DNA of 64,000 nucleotides from Soehngenia sp. (GCA_024637045.1 JAGXFX010000011.1:124001-188000), one strand, 5' to 3'; counted from the first letter of the stretch, positions 8,725 to 17,169 are shown. Program-made: numbers and translations. Notes: a model not told the origin generated them from the letters alone.

Positions 8725-8958
8725 TTGAGAACGAAAAGGCTATTGGTAATTTTAGTTTTCATACTGTCACTTTCGATAAGCACAACATCAACAGCAGAGT
8801 CTATCAAGGTATACATTGACAACTCAAAGTTGGAAATGTAGGTCTTACCATTAATCCAGGACGGTAGAACATTGGTTCCATTACGAACAATATTTGAATT
8901 TTTAGGTGCATCAGTTCAAAGGGATCAAAAGACAAAAACGGTATTCGGCAATAATTGA
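8725..8958 (+). pseudogene. Broken copper-amine-oxidase N-domain gene
   Basis: The reading frame starts at TTG 8725 after an AAAGGAGG ribosome site and encodes a signal peptide followed by 'SIKVYIDNSKLEM'. An in-frame TAG comes next (8839-8841). The same frame continues without shift as 'VLPLIQDGRTLVPLRTIFEFLGA', the hallmark of the copper amine oxidase N-terminal (stalk) domain, and stops at TGA 8956-8958 after 'TKTVFGNN'. An intact domain is longer and often repeated, as in the genes at 27694 and 49922 here. The gene therefore has a premature stop and a truncated end and is most likely a decayed remnant of a secreted protein. Amber read-through is possible but unsupported. Confidence 0.75.
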
Positions 8959-9053
8959 CTCACTTCAAGAATATTATTATAGCTGTGATAGTACTTCTCA
9001 ATTGATTATTTTCCAATGAGTAGAAATATGGTAGTTTTAGGAATTAATGATAG

Positions 9054-9091
9054 AGCCTCATCTGGTATTTTAACCAGAGAGGCTTTTTTTG
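9054..9091 (+). terminator. Rho-independent terminator
   Basis: AGCCTC-at-CTGG (9054-9065) pairs with CCAG-a-GAGGCT (9074-9084) and is followed by seven T. It terminates the broken stalk-domain gene. The rest of 8959-9198 holds nothing I can support as a gene. Confidence 0.8.
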
Positions 9092-9198
9092 ATTACCATA
9101 TTCATAACTGTATCATATGCTACACTCTCCTGTTTGATATACCACAATTTAGAATAGATCTCATCAGCATCAAGGCGCTAAAATAGGCAATTTATAAG

Positions 9199-9215
9199 TT
9201 GGCATGATATTTGCA
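9199..9215 (+). promoter_or_regulatory. Sigma-54 (-24/-12) promoter
   Basis: TTGGCATGATATTTGCA has GG at 9201-9202 and GC at 9213-9214, the exact 12-base register of sigma-54 promoters (consensus TGGCAC-N5-TTGCW). It lies about 115 bases before the LDCC peptide gene, the first gene of the metal/envelope island. An NtrC-type activator is encoded at 19136-20488 in the same region. Confidence 0.75.
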
Positions 9216-9329
9216 ATAAATAGGGATAGATAAATTTAGTAGGAGGGAGGTTGTTAGTAGGATTTCTATACGAAAGATTATTAGCTAGAGGATCTCTGAT
9301 TATACAAAATAAGTTTGGAGGGAAGAGAT

Positions 9330-9470
9330 ATGAAAAAGAAAATAAAGGAATGGCTAAAAAAATTAGAAGAAGCAAATAAGGAAGAGTTTGGTAATAAACC
9401 TTTAGATTGTTGTACAGTGGGAAGAGACAAAAAGGATGTTAAGACAAGTAAACCAACAAACAAAAAATGA
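9330..9470 (+). CDS. LDCC-motif putative metal-binding small protein
   Basis: A 46-residue basic peptide. An amphipathic, Lys-rich N-terminal helix ('KKKIKEWLKKLEEANKE') is followed by 'NKPLDCCTVGRDKK' and a polar tail. The LDCC cysteine pair at about residues 30-31 identifies a family of tiny clostridial proteins presumed to bind metal. The ATG follows TTTGGAGGGAAG (ribosome site 9317-9323). It is the first gene after the sigma-54 promoter. Residue and codon pattern, ribosome site and position support a real gene despite its size. The metal and function are unknown. Confidence 0.7.
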   Translation: MKKKIKEWLKKLEEANKEEFGNKPLDCCTVGRDKKDVKTSKPTNKK

Positions 9471-9515
9471 AGTTTCTAAATTTCAAAAATAATAAATATA
9501 ATTAATGGAGGGAAA

Positions 9516-10292
9516 ATGAAGAGACCAATTATAATAATAACAATATTGCTAATAGCTGTTGTATTTACTGGTATCTGGGTAGTTTCTGGCAATGCAGGAA
9601 TAACAAAGGAAATATCAGTTGGTAGCGGACAAGATGAGTCAACTGATGAAGAAAAATTAATTGCAGGGCAAAAAGAAGTAACAGAAGATGACGAAGAGAT
9701 TATTGTAAATCAAGGAAATCAAGTCGCTATATCGGAGCAAGAAGAAGTAATAAAAGAAGAAGTAATAAAAGAAGAAGTAATAAAAGAAGATAGAGATGAA
9801 TTAGATCAAGAAGGTATTATTGGTCAAGAAAAACCAGCTGTGGAAGCTGATACACAAGATGAAGTAGAAATAATTGATGAGATTGGCAATAATGTTGAAC
9901 AACCATTGAATGAAGAAATGGTAGTTAGATTTGATAGTAAGAATAGCGTCGATATGGGAGTAGTTTATAGTAACTTACTTGGAGATAATGAAGAATACAT
10001 TGTCTTTGAAATAGCACTAAACAATCATCTTATTAACTTGGAAAATTTCAAATATGATGAATTGGCTTCACTAAGTTTCGGTAATGGGACCACAATAAAT
10101 GATGGTTTTATTTGGGAATCTACTAGTCAAGGACATCATGTATCGGGATTGTTGAAATTGCCAAAAGACTATCTAGATACAAACACTACCATATCAGATT
10201 TAGGTAGTGCTCAGCTTGAATTTGAAGGCATCGGTGGACCTGAGAATATGATGTTTAAGTGGGAAAAAGATGTTGTTGACCGTTACAACTAA
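9516..10292 (+). CDS. Membrane-anchored acidic protein of unknown function
   Basis: A 258-residue protein that I do not recognise. Residues 5-24 form a hydrophobic anchor or signal segment without a lipobox cysteine. Residues 25-125 are very acidic and low in complexity, with a repeated 'EEVIK' block. Residues 135-258 look like a folded domain ('VVRFDSKNSVDMGVVYSNLLG', then 'FNGNGT'-like turns and 'LPKDYLD') and lack cysteine. It is probably an extracytoplasmic protein with a flexible acidic linker. An ATGGAGGG site precedes the ATG. It lies between the LDCC peptide and the DUF2933 gene in the putative sigma-54 operon. The acidic linker could bind cations, but that is inference. Confidence 0.65.
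   Translation: MKRPIIIITILLIAVVFTGIWVVSGNAGITKEISVGSGQDESTDEEKLIAGQKEVTEDDEEIIVNQGNQVAISEQEEVIKEEVIKEEVIKEDRDELDQEGIIGQEKPAVEADTQDEVEIIDEIGNNVEQPLNEEMVVRFDSKNSVDMGVVYSNLLGDNEEYIVFEIALNNHLINLENFKYDELASLSFGNGTTINDGFIWESTSQGHHVSGLLKLPKDYLDTNTTISDLGSAQLEFEGIGGPENMMFKWEKDVVDRYN
9741..9785 (+). repeat. Three 15-bp tandem repeats inside a gene
   Basis: The unit GAAGAAGTAATAAAA occurs three times without change (9741-9755, 9756-9770, 9771-9785) and encodes EEVIK three times in the acidic linker of the 9516 gene. Copy number is likely to vary between strains by slippage. Confidence 0.9.
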
Positions 10293-10327
10293 TTGACTTA
10301 GCAAAATAAAAATATTGGAGATGAAAT

Positions 10328-10537
10328 ATGAAAGAAAAGAAACGACATGGCCATGGAAAACATATGATAATCATGTTACTTGGGTGTTTAGTACTACTAA
10401 TAGCAATTGGAGCCTTGAAATACTTTAATGTGGGTTTAAATGGTTTGGCAAGATATTCGGGTTTGTTGTTTTTAGCATGTCCTTTGATGCATATATTCAT
10501 GATGGGACATGGTAAAGAAAGCCATCATGAAGAATAG
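10328..10537 (+). CDS. DUF2933-family small membrane protein
   Basis: A 69-residue protein with a His/Lys-rich N-terminus ('KEKKRHGHGKH'), a hydrophobic helix near residues 13-28, a short loop, a second helix ('SGLLFLACPLMHIFMM', residues 43-58) and a His-rich tail ('HGKESHHEE'). The 'CPLMHIFMM' motif is characteristic of DUF2933 proteins, which occur in copper and mercury gene clusters. The paired His/Met/Cys suggests soft-metal handling at the membrane, but the function is not established. An ATTGGAG ribosome site precedes it. It sits 35 bases after the acidic protein gene. Confidence 0.75.
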   Translation: MKEKKRHGHGKHMIIMLLGCLVLLIAIGALKYFNVGLNGLARYSGLLFLACPLMHIFMMGHGKESHHEE

Positions 10538-10598
10538 TATAATTTAAAAAATCAAATGAAATATAAGATGAATAAATCTTATCGAAAGGAAAGAGTAA

Positions 10599-11432
10599 AT
10601 GAAGACAATATTTAGCATTGGACATTATTCAATGAATGTATTTGGAATGTTTATAGGTATAGGAATAGTAGTAGGTGTTTTAGTAGCAATCAAAGAAGCA
10701 AATAGAAAAAAATATTCAATAGATACTATTACAGATTTGATGATGTATGCAGTCATTTTTGGAATAGTAGGGGCAAGATTATATTATGTTTTGGCATTCA
10801 ATTTGGAGTATTATTTGAGTAATCCAAGTAAAATAGTAGCAGTATGGGATGGTGGTCTCTCTATTCAAGGAGCTTTAATCGGTGGAGCATTAGTATCCTT
10901 GATTTACGCAAGGATCAAGAAGATTAATCTATGGAGAGCAGCTGATATAATGGCTCCAGGAATTATTCTAGGACAAGCAATTGGTAGAGTAGGTTGTGAC
11001 GTATTTGGATATGCAATGAAAAATGAATATTTCTGGGGAATCCTTAGAAATGGGCAAGTACTCCACCCAACTCAAATGTATGAATCAATGCTGAATTTTA
11101 TATTGTTTGGAATAATATGGGCTAGGAGAAAATCTGTTAAGTACGATGGTCAATTGTTTTTCATCTACCTGATCGGTTTTTCAATTAATAGATTCATTGT
11201 TGAATTCTTCAGAATAAATCCCATATTTATAGAACCATTTACAGTAGCTCATGCAACCAGCATAGGATTAATTTTAATTTCTTTTCTAGAGTTGAAAGTA
11301 TTAAGTGCTAAATCTAATGATAATAATGAGGTAGAGATCAAGAAGTATAGTATATCAACACAAGAAATATTATTGATAGTAGTAATGATGATTGCTTCAA
11401 TCTTGATATATTATAATTGGATCTGGAGCTAA
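10599..11432 (+). CDS. lgt: Prolipoprotein diacylglyceryl transferase paralogue
   Basis: A 277-residue polytopic membrane protein of the Lgt family, which attaches diacylglycerol to the lipobox cysteine of prolipoproteins. Visible motifs are 'GARLYYV' near 58, 'GGLSIQGALIGG' near 85, 'GQAIGRVGCDVFG' near 125 and 'HPTQMYE' near 156. The classical Lgt signature reads GRxGNFxN, but here the Asn-Phe pair is replaced by Cys-Asp (residues 133-134), so this is a divergent second-type Lgt. Such paralogues occur in copper-resistance gene groups of Firmicutes, and this one sits in the sigma-54/copper island. It may modify a dedicated lipoprotein or act under metal stress. A separate housekeeping lgt is expected elsewhere in the genome. 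Confidence 0.82.
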   Translation: MKTIFSIGHYSMNVFGMFIGIGIVVGVLVAIKEANRKKYSIDTITDLMMYAVIFGIVGARLYYVLAFNLEYYLSNPSKIVAVWDGGLSIQGALIGGALVSLIYARIKKINLWRAADIMAPGIILGQAIGRVGCDVFGYAMKNEYFWGILRNGQVLHPTQMYESMLNFILFGIIWARRKSVKYDGQLFFIYLIGFSINRFIVEFFRINPIFIEPFTVAHATSIGLILISFLELKVLSAKSNDNNEVEIKKYSISTQEILLIVVMMIASILIYYNWIWS

Positions 11433-11502
11433 ACATCATTATTGCGACAAAAATATTGGGATAAATCATTACTCAACAACAATTGGATTGGAAGGGAAAA
11501 AT

Positions 11503-11754
11503 ATGAACCTGATACTATATGTTATTTATGCTATCATATTATATTTGATATTTAATACAGATGACAAAGCATATGAAGTATTTGAACAAGAGGAAAAGTG
11601 TAACAATTGTGGAACTAGTATAAATCATAATGCTGAATTCTGCCCCCATTGCCATGAAGGTGTTAAACGAGTATGCAAGGATTGTGGGAAGTTAATTGAA
11701 CTAGATTGGAGATATTGTCCCTTTTGCAATGATAGCTACGAAAAAATTATTTAG
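11503..11754 (+). CDS. Membrane-anchored double zinc-ribbon protein
   Basis: An 83-residue protein. Residues 2-17 form a single hydrophobic helix. The remainder holds four CxxC-type pairs, 'CNNCG', 'CPHCH', 'CKDCG' and 'CPFCN', which make two zinc ribbons. Start ATG 11503 follows GGAAGGG; an in-frame TTG at 11488 overlaps this site and is unlikely. It lies between lgt and the beta-propeller gene in one transcription direction, with only 22 bases to the next start. It is probably a small membrane adaptor or metal-binding protein; the partner is unknown. Confidence 0.72.
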   Translation: MNLILYVIYAIILYLIFNTDDKAYEVFEQEEKCNNCGTSINHNAEFCPHCHEGVKRVCKDCGKLIELDWRYCPFCNDSYEKII

Positions 11755-11776
11755 ATGAATGGGAGGATTTAAATAC

Positions 11777-12766
11777 GTGAAATATAGATTGATTTTAATA
11801 ATGTTAGTAATTATTGCAGCAAGTCTGGTATATTCGAACACAATAAGAGAAGGTGAATATCTAGCGTATGTACCTAATGCAGGAGATGGATCGATATCTG
11901 TTATTGATGTATCTAGTAGTAAATTGATAGATGAAATTAAAATTGGAGATTCTGTATCCCATGGAATTGCTGTTTCCAAAGATGGGCAAAAAATATATAC
12001 AGGAAACCTTGAAGATGGGATGGTATTTATTGTAGACGTTAAAAGTGGAGCGATATTGGATACTCTTGATACTGGAAGAAATCTACATGGTATAGACATA
12101 ACACCCGATGGTAAATATATTTTTGCTACAAGCGGCGATTTACAAGAAGGGGAACAATTCAACTATATAAATATTATTGATACGAGGGATGACAGAATTA
12201 TCAAAACCATAGAATCCAATGGTAAAAGCCCATCTCATATAGACTTTACCAAGGATAGTAAATTTGCATTTATCAACAATGTAATGTCAGCGAATATATC
12301 AGTAGTTGATGTAGAAAGTTTAGAAGTTGTATCAACTATAAATGTAGGAGAAATGCCAAATGAATCAGAACTTTCTCCTGATGATAAGTACCTTTATGTA
12401 GCTAATGTACAAGATGGTACAGTTTCAGTTGTGGACATTAAAAAAGGTACTGAGGTAGATACAATAGAAGCAGGAGAGGGTACTCATGGAGTTGCAGTCT
12501 CAAACGATGGCAAAGTTATATTGACCACCAACAGATTTTCAAATGATATTAGTGTAATTGACATAGATAAGAAACAAATAATACGTTCAATTAAGACTAA
12601 TGGACAAGCAAATCATATATCAATATTACCGAATAGTGATATAGCATATGTCTCAAACCTAGAGTCTGAAGATATTTCAATTATTGATTTAAAGAGCTAT
12701 GAGGTTATAGATACTATTAAAATCGGTAAGGAACCTCATGAAATAGAATTTGTAAGGATAAATTAG
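11777..12766 (+). CDS. YVTN/YncE-type beta-propeller protein, membrane-anchored
   Basis: A 329-residue protein with an N-terminal hydrophobic anchor (residues 4-20) and then seven or so repeats of about 42 residues, each containing a variant of 'yVaN..dgtvSVIDv.t..vi.tI..g..Phgi..spDGk'. Clear examples begin near 'YVPNAGDGSISVIDV', 'YVANVQDGTVSVVDI' and 'TTNRFSNDISVIDID'. This is a seven-bladed YVTN propeller facing outward, a protein-protein or metal-interaction scaffold seen in surface layers and copper or nitrous-oxide systems. I choose GTG 11777, ten bases after GGGAGG (11761-11766); ATG 11759 overlaps that site. It shares an operon with the metal island. Confidence 0.78.
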   Translation: MKYRLILIMLVIIAASLVYSNTIREGEYLAYVPNAGDGSISVIDVSSSKLIDEIKIGDSVSHGIAVSKDGQKIYTGNLEDGMVFIVDVKSGAILDTLDTGRNLHGIDITPDGKYIFATSGDLQEGEQFNYINIIDTRDDRIIKTIESNGKSPSHIDFTKDSKFAFINNVMSANISVVDVESLEVVSTINVGEMPNESELSPDDKYLYVANVQDGTVSVVDIKKGTEVDTIEAGEGTHGVAVSNDGKVILTTNRFSNDISVIDIDKKQIIRSIKTNGQANHISILPNSDIAYVSNLESEDISIIDLKSYEVIDTIKIGKEPHEIEFVRIN

Positions 12767-12816
12767 ATTTTTTTATAAGGATTAGGTCTGTATATACATG
12801 GGTCTAGGAGGTTAAT

Positions 12817-13245
12817 ATGGATAAGGTAGGATTTGTAAAATCAATTGATGAAAATGCTGCGATTATAGAAATTGTCAGAAATGGAGCTTGCGGAGATAAA
12901 TGTTCTTCCTGTAAGGGAGGATGTGAAACAACATCAATGGAAGTAAGAGTAAAGAATGATTTAAATGTATCAGTTGGACAGTTGGTGAAATTACACTCAG
13001 ACACTAAAAAACTGATGAAAATAGTGATGTTGGTATATATTATGCCACTGGCTGCAATGATAATAGGAATATTTTTGGGTCTAAAGGGAGCAGAATACTT
13101 TGGATACGATGATACGAAGGAACTTATTGCCACAGGAGTAAGCATCTTTTCACTTTTTCTATCTTATTTGATTTTAGGTTTTGCAGATAAAAAAATTAAG
13201 AAAAGTAAAGAAATGGAATTAACAATCTCGGAAGTTATTCGTTAA
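12817..13245 (+). CDS. RseC/MucC-family positive regulator of stress/redox system
   Basis: A 142-residue protein matching the SoxR-reducing system RseC family. The N-terminal 80 residues are soluble and include a cysteine cluster 'GACGDKCSSCKGGC' (residues 26-39) that could hold a metal or iron-sulfur centre. Two hydrophobic helices follow ('IVMLVYIMPLAAMIIGIFLG' and 'GVSIFSLFLSYLILGF'). In Clostridia such proteins usually accompany Rnf or redox membrane systems. Here it lies between the propeller and the methyltransferase in the metal island. It has a good GAGG ribosome site. Confidence 0.75.
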   Translation: MDKVGFVKSIDENAAIIEIVRNGACGDKCSSCKGGCETTSMEVRVKNDLNVSVGQLVKLHSDTKKLMKIVMLVYIMPLAAMIIGIFLGLKGAEYFGYDDTKELIATGVSIFSLFLSYLILGFADKKIKKSKEMELTISEVIR

Positions 13246-13273
13246 AGAAACAAGTATTTAAGGGAGGGAATAT

Positions 13274-13918
13274 ATGCATTTCTTAGATCAGTATGCTTAT
13301 GGTCTTTGGGGGTCAGTAGTATTTAATATTCTCATGTTTGGAGGATTTGTTTTTTATGTATTCAAACCACAGACCAAAAGGGAATGGAGAACCCTGGGAG
13401 CCTTTACATCCTTTTTAGTTGCACTATTCGCTGAAATGTTTGGATTTCCGCTTACAATATATATATTAACTTCGATGCTGGGCAATAATTATCCTGTATT
13501 AGATCCATTTACACATTTGAATGGACACCTTTGGGTAGCTTTTGCTGGAGGGTCGCAGGTATTATATTCAATATTACATCCTTTGAGTAATTTGCTTATC
13601 TTTTTAGGGATTGTAATCATAGGTAAGGGATGGAAAGGCATACATGTTGGAAATGGTGACTTGACAACTAATGGGATATATAAGTATGTCAGACACCCCC
13701 AATATAGTGGATTTATAATTATAATCCTTGGTTTTCTAATTCAATGGCCAACTATAATTACATTGATTATGGCACCAGTTTTGGGGATTATGTATATTAG
13801 ACTATCAAAGAAGGAAGAAAAAGCCATGATAAACGAGTTTGGGGATAAATACTTGGAATATATGGCGAGTGTACCTAGATTTATACCAGCTCTAAAAAAA
13901 CAAAAAAGTTTTAATTAA
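13274..13918 (+). CDS. Isoprenylcysteine carboxyl methyltransferase-family membrane protein
   Basis: A 214-residue membrane protein with four to five hydrophobic helices and the C-terminal ICMT/PEMT signature 'GIYKYVRHPQYSGFIIIILG' starting near residue 134, then 'KKEEKAMINEFGDKYLEYMASVPRFIP'. The motif binds S-adenosylmethionine at the membrane. Bacterial members have no isoprenylated-protein substrate and are annotated by fold only. It is separated from rseC by 28 bases with an AAGGGAGG ribosome site. After it the sigma-54-linked run of genes ends and a CsoR-like operator begins. Confidence 0.78.
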   Translation: MHFLDQYAYGLWGSVVFNILMFGGFVFYVFKPQTKREWRTLGAFTSFLVALFAEMFGFPLTIYILTSMLGNNYPVLDPFTHLNGHLWVAFAGGSQVLYSILHPLSNLLIFLGIVIIGKGWKGIHVGNGDLTTNGIYKYVRHPQYSGFIIIILGFLIQWPTIITLIMAPVLGIMYIRLSKKEEKAMINEFGDKYLEYMASVPRFIPALKKQKSFN

Positions 13919-13978
13919 AAATGGTTTTTGTCATAATTTCTTCACAATTGAGAGTTATTATATAAACAAGAGGACACC

Positions 13979-13994
13979 CCACCCCAGGGGGTGG
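13979..13994. promoter_or_regulatory. CsoR-like copper operator 1
   Basis: CCACCCC-AG-GGGGTGG is a perfect 7-bp inverted repeat. It closely matches the GC-rich palindromes bound by copper-sensing CsoR repressors (the mycobacterial csoR site has the same CCACCCC/GGGGTGG arms). It lies 13 bases after TATAAA (13961-13966) and upstream of the CGGGH micro-protein gene, the position expected for repression. Confidence 0.65.
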
Positions 13995-14041
13995 TTAAAT
14001 TAAATTTTTCGATAAAGAATATTCTGAGGGGGTGAATTTAA

Positions 14042-14212
14042 ATGGGATGTTGTGGAGGCGGACACAATCATAATAATCAAAGGGCCAAAGATTGGAGTAG
14101 TGAAGAAGTGACTAGTCATAATACCGATCAGCATAACGAAAGTATAACTCCTTTGTTGGTTATACTTGGAATACTTATCTTTGGATTTATTATCTATAGA
14201 GTTTTGTTCTAG
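14042..14212 (+). CDS. Cys/His-rich membrane micro-protein in the copper locus
   Basis: A 56-residue protein starting 'MGCCGGGHNHNN', with a polar middle and a C-terminal hydrophobic helix ('ITPLLVILGILIFGFIIYRVLF'). The N-terminal Cys-Cys and His residues are a plausible soft-metal site held at the membrane. A GAGGGGGTG ribosome site (14026-14034) precedes the ATG. It sits directly downstream of a CsoR-like palindrome and upstream of csoR-copA-copZ, so it is probably copper-induced. I know of no characterised homologue, though short 'CCGGH' proteins do occur in metal-resistance clusters. Gene reality is supported by the ribosome site, composition and position. Confidence 0.65.
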   Translation: MGCCGGGHNHNNQRAKDWSSEEVTSHNTDQHNESITPLLVILGILIFGFIIYRVLF

Positions 14213-14386
14213 TAAACTATTAAGAGATAGGTTCAATTGAAGTGGTTAAAGTAATTTTTAAAACCCAACCTGTATGTTGCTGTTCTGTGCGAAGTGTGGT
14301 TACAGCAACTACAGAAAGGGCTCAGATAGATGTTTTATAATTATTGCAGCTTAGTAGAAAGTAATTAGGGAATAATGCAAATGAAC

Positions 14387-14406
14387 CCCTACCCATAAGG
14401 GAGGGA
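14387..14406. promoter_or_regulatory. CsoR-like copper operator 2
   Basis: CCCCTACCC-ATAA-GGGAGGG is an imperfect GC-rich palindrome 17 bases before csoR. It resembles the TACCC-N4-GGGTA class of CsoR site, and its right arm overlaps the ribosome-site region. It is a likely autoregulatory operator for csoR-copA-copZ. Confidence 0.5.
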
Positions 14407-14422
14407 GAAAGGTGGGACATAT

Positions 14423-14689
14423 ATGAATGATGAACAATACCGAGCCCTACAATCCCTAAAAACTGCAAAAGGCCAGGTAGAAGCAACTATTAGGATGATT
14501 GAGGAAGGTAGATACTGTGTCGATGTATCAAATCAAATATTAGCAACTCAATCACTTTTAAAGAAAGCTGATTTATTAATAATTAGGCAGCATTTGAATC
14601 ATTGCGTAACAGAATCATTCAATAAAGAAAATGGAAATGAAAAAATAGATGAAATAATTACTTTGTTATCAAAGGTGATCGGGAAATAG
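14423..14689 (+). CDS. csoR: CsoR-type copper-sensing repressor
   Basis: An 88-residue all-helical DUF156-family repressor. The copper ligands Cys32, His57 and Cys61 keep the Cys-X24-His-X3-Cys spacing of CsoR ('RYCVDVSNQ' and 'QHLNHCV'), and Tyr31 and Glu residues of the second shell are in place. Copper(I) binding releases it from GC-rich palindromes, two candidates of which lie upstream. It is followed after 29 bases by copA and then copZ, the classical arrangement. GGGAGGGAG precedes the start. Confidence 0.92.
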   Translation: MNDEQYRALQSLKTAKGQVEATIRMIEEGRYCVDVSNQILATQSLLKKADLLIIRQHLNHCVTESFNKENGNEKIDEIITLLSKVIGK

Positions 14690-14718
14690 ATTTTGTTAAT
14701 CAAGAGGAGGAGATTTGA

Positions 14719-17169
14719 ATGGTTACTAAGTCATTACGGATTGAAGGTATGACTTGCGCATCATGTGCAAACACCATTGAAAAAGCTACAATTAAAATAA
14801 ATGGTGTGCACGAATCAAGTGTAAACTTCGCAACTGAAAAGTTAAGTATAAGCTATGATGAAGAAATGGTCGAAATGAAAGATATTCAAAATGCCATAGA
14901 AAATGCAGGTTACAAGGCAATGTCAACTACAGTGAACAAAGTTTTGAATATAGAAGGAATGACATGTTCATCATGTGCTCAGAACATTGAAAAAGCTACC
15001 AAAAGGCTTGAAGGTGTTGTGGAAGCAAGCGTGAATATAGCAACTGAGAAATTAACCATTAGCTATGAACCACAATCGTTACGTCTTTCAGAAATAAAGC
15101 AGGCAATTGAAAAAGCTGGGTATAAGGCTATAGAAGAAAAAGATACTACTGAAGATGTTGATAAATTAAGAAAAGAAAAAGAAATCAGGACATTGTGGAG
15201 AAAGTTTATTGTGTCAGCCATATTTGCAATTCCATTAGTTTACTTTACAATGGGTCATATGCTAGGCTTTCCACTGCCTGCAGCAATAGATCCAATGATG
15301 AATCCTCTAAACTTCGGGTTAATTCAAATTGTCCTAGTGATTCCTTCTGTAATAGCGGGTTATAAGTTCTACACAGTTGGATTTAAAGCTTTAATAAGAA
15401 GAAGTCCTAACATGGACTCTCTGATAGCTTTAGGAACATCAGCAGCAGTGCTTTATGGGATATTTGCTGTAGTACAAATATATAGAGGATATACGGAATA
15501 TGCCGATGATCTATACTTTGAGGCCGCTGCCGTAATAATAACACTAATACTCCTTGGGAAATATCTTGAATCGGTCACAAAGGGTAAAACATCTGAAGCT
15601 ATAAAGAAGCTTATGGGACTTGCTCCAAAGACAGCTATTATAATTCAAGATGGCAAAGAGATGGAAATATCTATAGATGAAGTAGAAGTAGGTGATGTAA
15701 TAATTGTTAAACCAGGAGAAAAGATGCCTGTAGATGGTGTAGTGGTTGAAGGGATAACTTCAGTGGATGAGTCCATGCTTACTGGTGAAAGTATGCCAGT
15801 TGAAAAGAATATCGGGGATAATATCATAGGAGCTAGTATAAACAAGAATGGAACAATAAAATATAAGGCAACAAAAGTAGGAAAAGATACTGCTTTAGCA
15901 CAAATAATAAAATTAGTAGAGGATGCCCAAGGTTCTAAAGCACCAATAGCCAAGATGGCAGATATAATTTCAGGATATTTCGTTCCAGTAGTTATAGTAC
16001 TTGCAACTGTTTCAGCTTTAGCCTGGTATTTCATTGGAGGACAAACCACGGTGTTTGCATTAACAATATTTATATCAGTTCTTGTAATTGCTTGTCCTTG
16101 TGCATTAGGTTTAGCAACACCAACAGCTATAATGGTTGGTACAGGTAAAGGGGCTGAAAACGGCGTTCTAATAAAAAGTGGTGCTGCTTTGGAAACTACT
16201 CACAAGATAAAAACAATAATATTCGATAAAACAGGTACCATCACAGAAGGAAAACCAAAGGTAACAGATATAGTTGTCGTAAATGGTGTGAAACAAGATG
16301 ATTTACTTCAATTAACAGCATCAGCAGAGAAAGGATCCGAACATCCACTTGGTGAAGCTATAGTAAAAGATGCAGAAGAAAAAAGACTGGAGTTTAAGAA
16401 AGTGGACATGTTTAATGCCATTCCAGGACATGGAATTGAAGTGACCATAGATGGAAAGGTTATTCTAGCAGGAAATAGAAAGCTCATGCTAGAAAGAAAT
16501 ATAGACATAGATAAACTAGAATCAGCATCTGACAAGTTGGCAGAAGAAGGAAAAACTCCAATGTATATCGCTATTGATAATTCAATAGCAGGAATAATTG
16601 CTGTAGCTGACACTGTAAAAGAAAACAGCAAGAGGGCTATTGAAAAGCTTCATGAAATGGGTATAAAAGTAGCAATGATTACAGGGGACAATAAGAGAAC
16701 AGCTACTGCAATTGCAAAGCAAGTAGGAATTGACATTGTATTGGCTGAGGTGCTTCCTGAAGATAAAGCAAATGAAGTTAAGAAACTGCAAAAAGAAGGC
16801 AAGAAAGTTGCTATGGTTGGAGATGGAATCAATGATGCTCCCGCTCTTGCACAAGCAGATATTGGAATTGCAATTGGATCTGGTACAGATGTTGCCATGG
16901 AATCAGCAGATATTGTTTTAATGAGAAGTGATTTAATGGATGTACCAACAGCTATACAACTAAGTAAAAGTACCATAAGAAACATTAAGGAAAATCTATT
17001 TTGGGCATTTGCATACAACACAGCAGGAATTCCAGTTGCTATGGGAGCACTATATCTATTTGGTGGACCATTACTAAGTCCAATAATAGCTGCAGCTGCT
17101 ATGAGCTTAAGCTCAGTATCAGTATTATTGAATGCTTTAAGATTAAAGAAGTTCAAACCAGTAAGGTAG
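14719..17169 (+). CDS. copA: Copper-exporting P1B-type ATPase CopA
   Basis: An 816-residue P1B-1 ATPase that pumps Cu(I) out of the cell. It carries two N-terminal heavy-metal domains ('GMTCASC' near residue 11 and 'GMTCSSC' near 80), the intramembrane '[10 protein letters not shown]' motif, the phosphorylation site 'DKTGT' near residue 500, 'TGESMP' of the actuator domain, 'SEHPLG' of the nucleotide domain, 'TGDNKRTA', and the hinge '[10 protein letters not shown]'. Eight membrane helices can be placed and no key residue is missing. A GAGGAGG ribosome site supports ATG 14719. It is transcribed with csoR upstream and copZ downstream. Confidence 0.95.
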   Translation: MVTKSLRIEGMTCASCANTIEKATIKINGVHESSVNFATEKLSISYDEEMVEMKDIQNAIENAGYKAMSTTVNKVLNIEGMTCSSCAQNIEKATKRLEGVVEASVNIATEKLTISYEPQSLRLSEIKQAIEKAGYKAIEEKDTTEDVDKLRKEKEIRTLWRKFIVSAIFAIPLVYFTMGHMLGFPLPAAIDPMMNPLNFGLIQIVLVIPSVIAGYKFYTVGFKALIRRSPNMDSLIALGTSAAVLYGIFAVVQIYRGYTEYADDLYFEAAAVIITLILLGKYLESVTKGKTSEAIKKLMGLAPKTAIIIQDGKEMEISIDEVEVGDVIIVKPGEKMPVDGVVVEGITSVDESMLTGESMPVEKNIGDNIIGASINKNGTIKYKATKVGKDTALAQIIKLVEDAQGSKAPIAKMADIISGYFVPVVIVLATVSALAWYFIGGQTTVFALTIFISVLVIACPCALGLATPTAIMVGTGKGAENGVLIKSGAALETTHKIKTIIFDKTGTITEGKPKVTDIVVVNGVKQDDLLQLTASAEKGSEHPLGEAIVKDAEEKRLEFKKVDMFNAIPGHGIEVTIDGKVILAGNRKLMLERNIDIDKLESASDKLAEEGKTPMYIAIDNSIAGIIAVADTVKENSKRAIEKLHEMGIKVAMITGDNKRTATAIAKQVGIDIVLAEVLPEDKANEVKKLQKEGKKVAMVGDGINDAPALAQADIGIAIGSGTDVAMESADIVLMRSDLMDVPTAIQLSKSTIRNIKENLFWAFAYNTAGIPVAMGALYLFGGPLLSPIIAAAAMSLSSVSVLLNALRLKKFKPVR

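Noticed and set aside
8839-8841. Amber codon read as pyrrolysine
   Set aside because: No pyl genes or methylamine methyltransferase lie in the window, and the frame ends soon after. Decay is simpler.
9016-9186. 57-codon frame after the broken stalk-domain gene
   Set aside because: It runs through the terminator at 9054, has no ribosome site, and its residue pattern is not protein-like.
16650-17156. Long minus-strand frames opposite copA
   Set aside because: They are antisense to a fully motif-complete ATPase and lack a ribosome site.
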